NCBI RefSeq assembly: GCF_003286085.1
Contig: NW_020825288.1
Coordinates: forward strand, 26,784,001 to 26,848,000
Direction: 5' to 3'
DNA from: Drosophila persimilis
Taxonomy: Eukaryota > Arthropoda > Insecta > Diptera > Drosophilidae
DNA: 64,000 nt
In this document: in pieces, positions 61,404 through 64,000 of the stretch
How the letters are laid out: every line of letters starts with the position of its first letter
How positions within the stretch are numbered: the first letter of the stretch is position 1
The notes under the pieces: generated by a model
The model's input: only the letters and a program-made list of their open reading frames with translations
The model's database searches: none
What the model was told of the DNA's origin: nothing
Program-made: the position numbers and the translations under genes

Positions 61404-61419
61404 CCCCCCCCCCCCCCCC
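61404..61419. repeat. 16-bp poly(C) run
   Basis: Sixteen consecutive C. Confidence 0.9.
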
Positions 61420-61647
61420 GCAGCACCCACCGGGCAAATATTTTGCCAGTAGGCGTGGCAGGGGCTAAGACATGCCTCTGTGTTTACCTTCAATGGGAAT
61501 CGTAGCCCGGTATCTCGGTATCCCCTTCGATAAATATGTATCTTTTTATCTACGAGACGACGTAGATATTCCCCTATGCAAATGTCGATTGGTCGACGGA
61601 GTGGATCATAAATCATCCCAAACGAAAGCCGAAAAGGTATCGAAAGG

Positions 61648-61803
61648 TGGGAGGAGGAGGAGGAGTAGGAGGAGGAGGAGGAGGAGGAGGAGGAGGAGGA
61701 GGAGGAGGAGGAGGAGGAGGAGGAGGAGCAGGAGCAGGAGGTTGAGCAGGAGGAGGAGCAGGAGCAGGAGGAGGAGGAGGAGCAGGAGGAGGAGGTTGAG
61801 GAA
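61648..61803. repeat. (GGA)n polypurine tract
   Basis: About 155 bp of GGA, with GCA and GTT interruptions in its right half. One strand is almost all purine, which favours triplex (H-DNA) formation. The Arg-rich frame read across it (61,472-61,813) is a by-product of the repeat. Confidence 0.95.
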
Positions 61804-62191
61804 ATTATCCTAAAAGTTTTGTCCTTAATTTATTTGTAATTTTCTCGCTGCCTGGCAGTTGGGCTCCCTCTCTCCCCTCTCCCTATCCCCCCTCGTCGCT
61901 TCCACTCTCCCTCAGAGGATGTGGTAGGGGCCTTTAGTATCTGATTTCTGGGTTTATTCGCTTAATCCTTTGCTAACTGCTTGAAGAACTAAGAAGAACT
62001 TTTTCGCAAGAGACAGAGACAGAGAGAGAGCGAGAGAGAGAGAGAGAGAGCTAGCTACTCCTGCACGCATCCTGCGTTGTACGCACACAGTTTTCCACAC
62101 ACTTTCCATGCAATTGGCCACAGAATTATTTTCCCTTCATTTGCCAACCGACACTTCGGCCCCCCTACCCCTCCCCCCCCTCTGTGGCACC

Positions 62192-62192
<1 letters not shown>

Positions 62193-62235
<43 letters not shown>
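62193..62235. repeat. 43-bp poly(C) run
   Basis: Forty-three consecutive C, preceded by several shorter C runs from 62,160. It is the longest homopolymer in the window and an outlier for fly DNA. Confidence 0.9.
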
Positions 62236-62237
<2 letters not shown>

Positions 62238-62645
62238 CCCCTTTGCATGCATCCGATTAGCAATTTCCATGCACTCGAAATGAGGGGAAAGCAGAGAGGA
62301 GAGAGAAGAGAAGAGAAGATTTCATTATGGGAGCTGCTTGTTTCTCCTTCCCTCCATGTGATCCACTTCTCTACCCCTCTCCCCGCTCTCCCCGCTCTCC
62401 CCACTCTTCGTCCTTAAGCACTTTCCATGCATTTAAACAATTTTCATTCTATTTCATTTTCCATTTTGCAAATGCTTTTCGCCCCCTGCTGCCGTTTGCC
62501 GTTGCTGCTGTCAAAAATGTTGATGGAAAATTTCATACATTTATTTGCCGAAGGAGTAGGAAATATTTGTGCACAGGTTTACAAAGCACCGATTGATACC
62601 CTGGACACACGGCAGAAGACTTTAAGCCTGCCAAGAGCTTTGTGG

Positions 62646-62667
62646 CAGAGAGAGAGAGAGAGAGTTC

Positions 62668-62699
<32 letters not shown>

Positions 62700-62701
62700 G
62701 A
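62646..62701. repeat. GA microsatellite
   Basis: Three GA runs interrupted by TTCC and GG. It is a potential GAGA-factor cluster. Confidence 0.85.
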
Positions 62702-64000
62702 CGTGTGCTAAGCCCCACTGCGAGAGAGAGCCAGAAGTTTTCCTATCTAGGATGGACTCTCGGTGGCAGGGAAACGAGCCAAGCCACACTGGGAGAGAGC
62801 AGGGACAACTCTTTGGAGGGGTGGGGGGTTATTCCCCATAAATGGGATTACAGGATGTATAATCATGGATATTAATCCCCCAGGGTATCAATCCCTACAA
62901 TCCACTTGCACTGGCATTTCCACTTGTATTTGTTGTTGTTGTTGTTGCTGCATGTTGCATGTTGTTGTTGCTGGTGCGTTTCATTCGTTCGTACGTTTCT
63001 AAGCCATTAACTTTGCCACTCACTTGGGGCGGGGGGGGAGAGGCTTGGGGAGGCTTCACTCTGCATGCAACTTGAGTGAAGAGGAAGAGGGGGGAGAGGG
63101 GGAGTGGTGGTGTGGCAAGGAGGGACGACAAGTTGCACATATCGTAAAATATTTAACGCTTTTAAGAGTTCTGAGGCGAGCAGCAGCAGCACAGGGAAGG
63201 TAATCTCTCTCTCTCTCTCTGGGGGCATGCCCCCCCCACCGTAAGTCATCCGCTTAGGAGAGGCGACCATTTGTCTAAGTCTCTCTCTGCCACACTTGCC
63301 ACAGCAGCATTTTATATTAAATTTTAGTGAAAAAAAAAGCGAAGCAAGCGAGAAAGGGCTATCGAATCGATGTATGAATATTCTCTGACCTTTCCTCAAT
63401 AAATTGTTGGTCCCCTAATCCCCTCCCCACCCCTCCCCTGCCCACCCCACCGTTCCCTCTCGTGTGGCAAGGAAAATTTGGACGTGATTTTCGCTTCACG
63501 CACGCATGCCGCACCTAAGAAGAGGCAGTGGCAGGGCGGGGGGGCATGGACTTGTCTCAGGGATTGGTTACGTTGTCCCATGGTCCCGCCGCCACCCCCG
63601 TCCCCTGCCCTGACCCCACCCCACGTTGTGTGTCCTTCCTTTGGCTGTTTTCTATGTCGTGGCACGTATTTTGGATTTCTGCTACATTTGAACTTAATAT
63701 TTCTGCCCTCCCCTCGCTGCCCCTCGCCCCCCTCTCTCCGCTCTCTCTCTGTCTCTGGTGGAAAGTGGAAATTTGCTCGCTTTTTTGGCAACATCTCTGT
63801 TTTAGCCAAGGGAATTTCCTTCGTTTGCTTTGCCTTTTGGCGTGTTAATGCCTTTTGGCTATCAATTGGCCATTATGTGCCTGGGAGGGTCGTCCTGCTG
63901 GCTCCTGGCCCCCCCCCACCCCCCTCCTTGGCTGCTGTTTCTTCCGCTACATAACCATTACCAGAGACTCCTGTAATTCCGTTGTGATTTGGGATTAGGT

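Larger units (their letters stand above)
58761..64000. other. Non-coding region with extreme homopolymers
   Basis: There is no supportable exon. Opposed long frames at 60,514-61,248 (plus, 244 codons) and 60,153-60,854 (minus, 233 codons) have no domain. The region holds CATGCCC repeats (59,735-59,776), runs of 18 G (60,003-60,020), 16 C (61,404-61,419) and 43 C (62,193-62,235), a GGA polypurine tract (61,648-61,803), and GA runs (62,018-62,050 and 62,646-62,701). Confidence 0.6.

Noticed and set aside
61472-61813. Arg-rich 113-codon frame resembling a protamine-like protein
   Set aside because: The Arg run is the GGA repeat read in one frame.

Overview
The window is animal DNA and very probably comes from a Drosophila genome. 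Three things point there: a four-exon gene with canonical GT/AG introns encoding a Dpr-family two-immunoglobulin cell-surface protein (closest in my memory to D. melanogaster dpr5); two copies of a DINE-1/INE-1-type Helitron; and very long gene-poor stretches full of GA, TG, GGGGCA and poly(C)/poly(G) repeats. The DINE-1 sequence variant and the density of simple repeats suggest the obscura group (D. pseudoobscura-like). That placement is an impression from memory, not a search result.

Layout. 1-12,540: non-coding, with an AT-rich GTATTTT-rich stretch near 1.7-1.95 kb and many microsatellites. 12,541-14,120: a GC- and CpG-rich island unlike its surroundings. Its left half has long open frames of low-complexity sequence, and its right half is a tandem array of eight diverged ~97 bp units. 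14.1-27.5 kb: non-coding with minisatellites and a small coding-like island near 22 kb. 27,465-27,867: a short, internally deleted DINE-1 copy. 27.9-34.5 kb: non-coding. 34.5-39.75 kb: the dpr5-like locus on the + strand, with a possible 5' leader exon carrying a 37-codon upstream ORF (34,891-35,004), a signal-peptide exon (35,823-35,967), two Ig exons, a C-terminal exon and a poly(A) signal at 39,728. 39.8-48.2 kb: non-coding, with a strong CTCF-like motif at 44,167. 48.2-48.8 kb: a leader-like stretch ending in a 14-codon open frame and a consensus splice donor, possibly the first coding exon of another + strand gene. 48.8-57.0 kb: non-coding. 56,989-58,120: a fuller DINE-1 copy in inverted orientation. 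58,245-58,760: a tandem duplication built around CAGTGTTG. 58.8-64.0 kb: non-coding with extreme homopolymers, including 43 consecutive C.

Only one protein-coding gene can be called with confidence. Dpr proteins are neuronal surface receptors that bind DIP partners in synaptic specificity. A single dpr gene in a large repeat-rich territory is normal for fly neuronal genes with long introns and regulatory flanks. I see no new defence, mobile or biosynthetic system. The most unusual parts are the ~97 bp array with its GC-rich neighbour, the CAGTGTTG duplication, the over-represented GTGGCATGCCAC palindrome and the upstream ORF of the dpr5-like leader.
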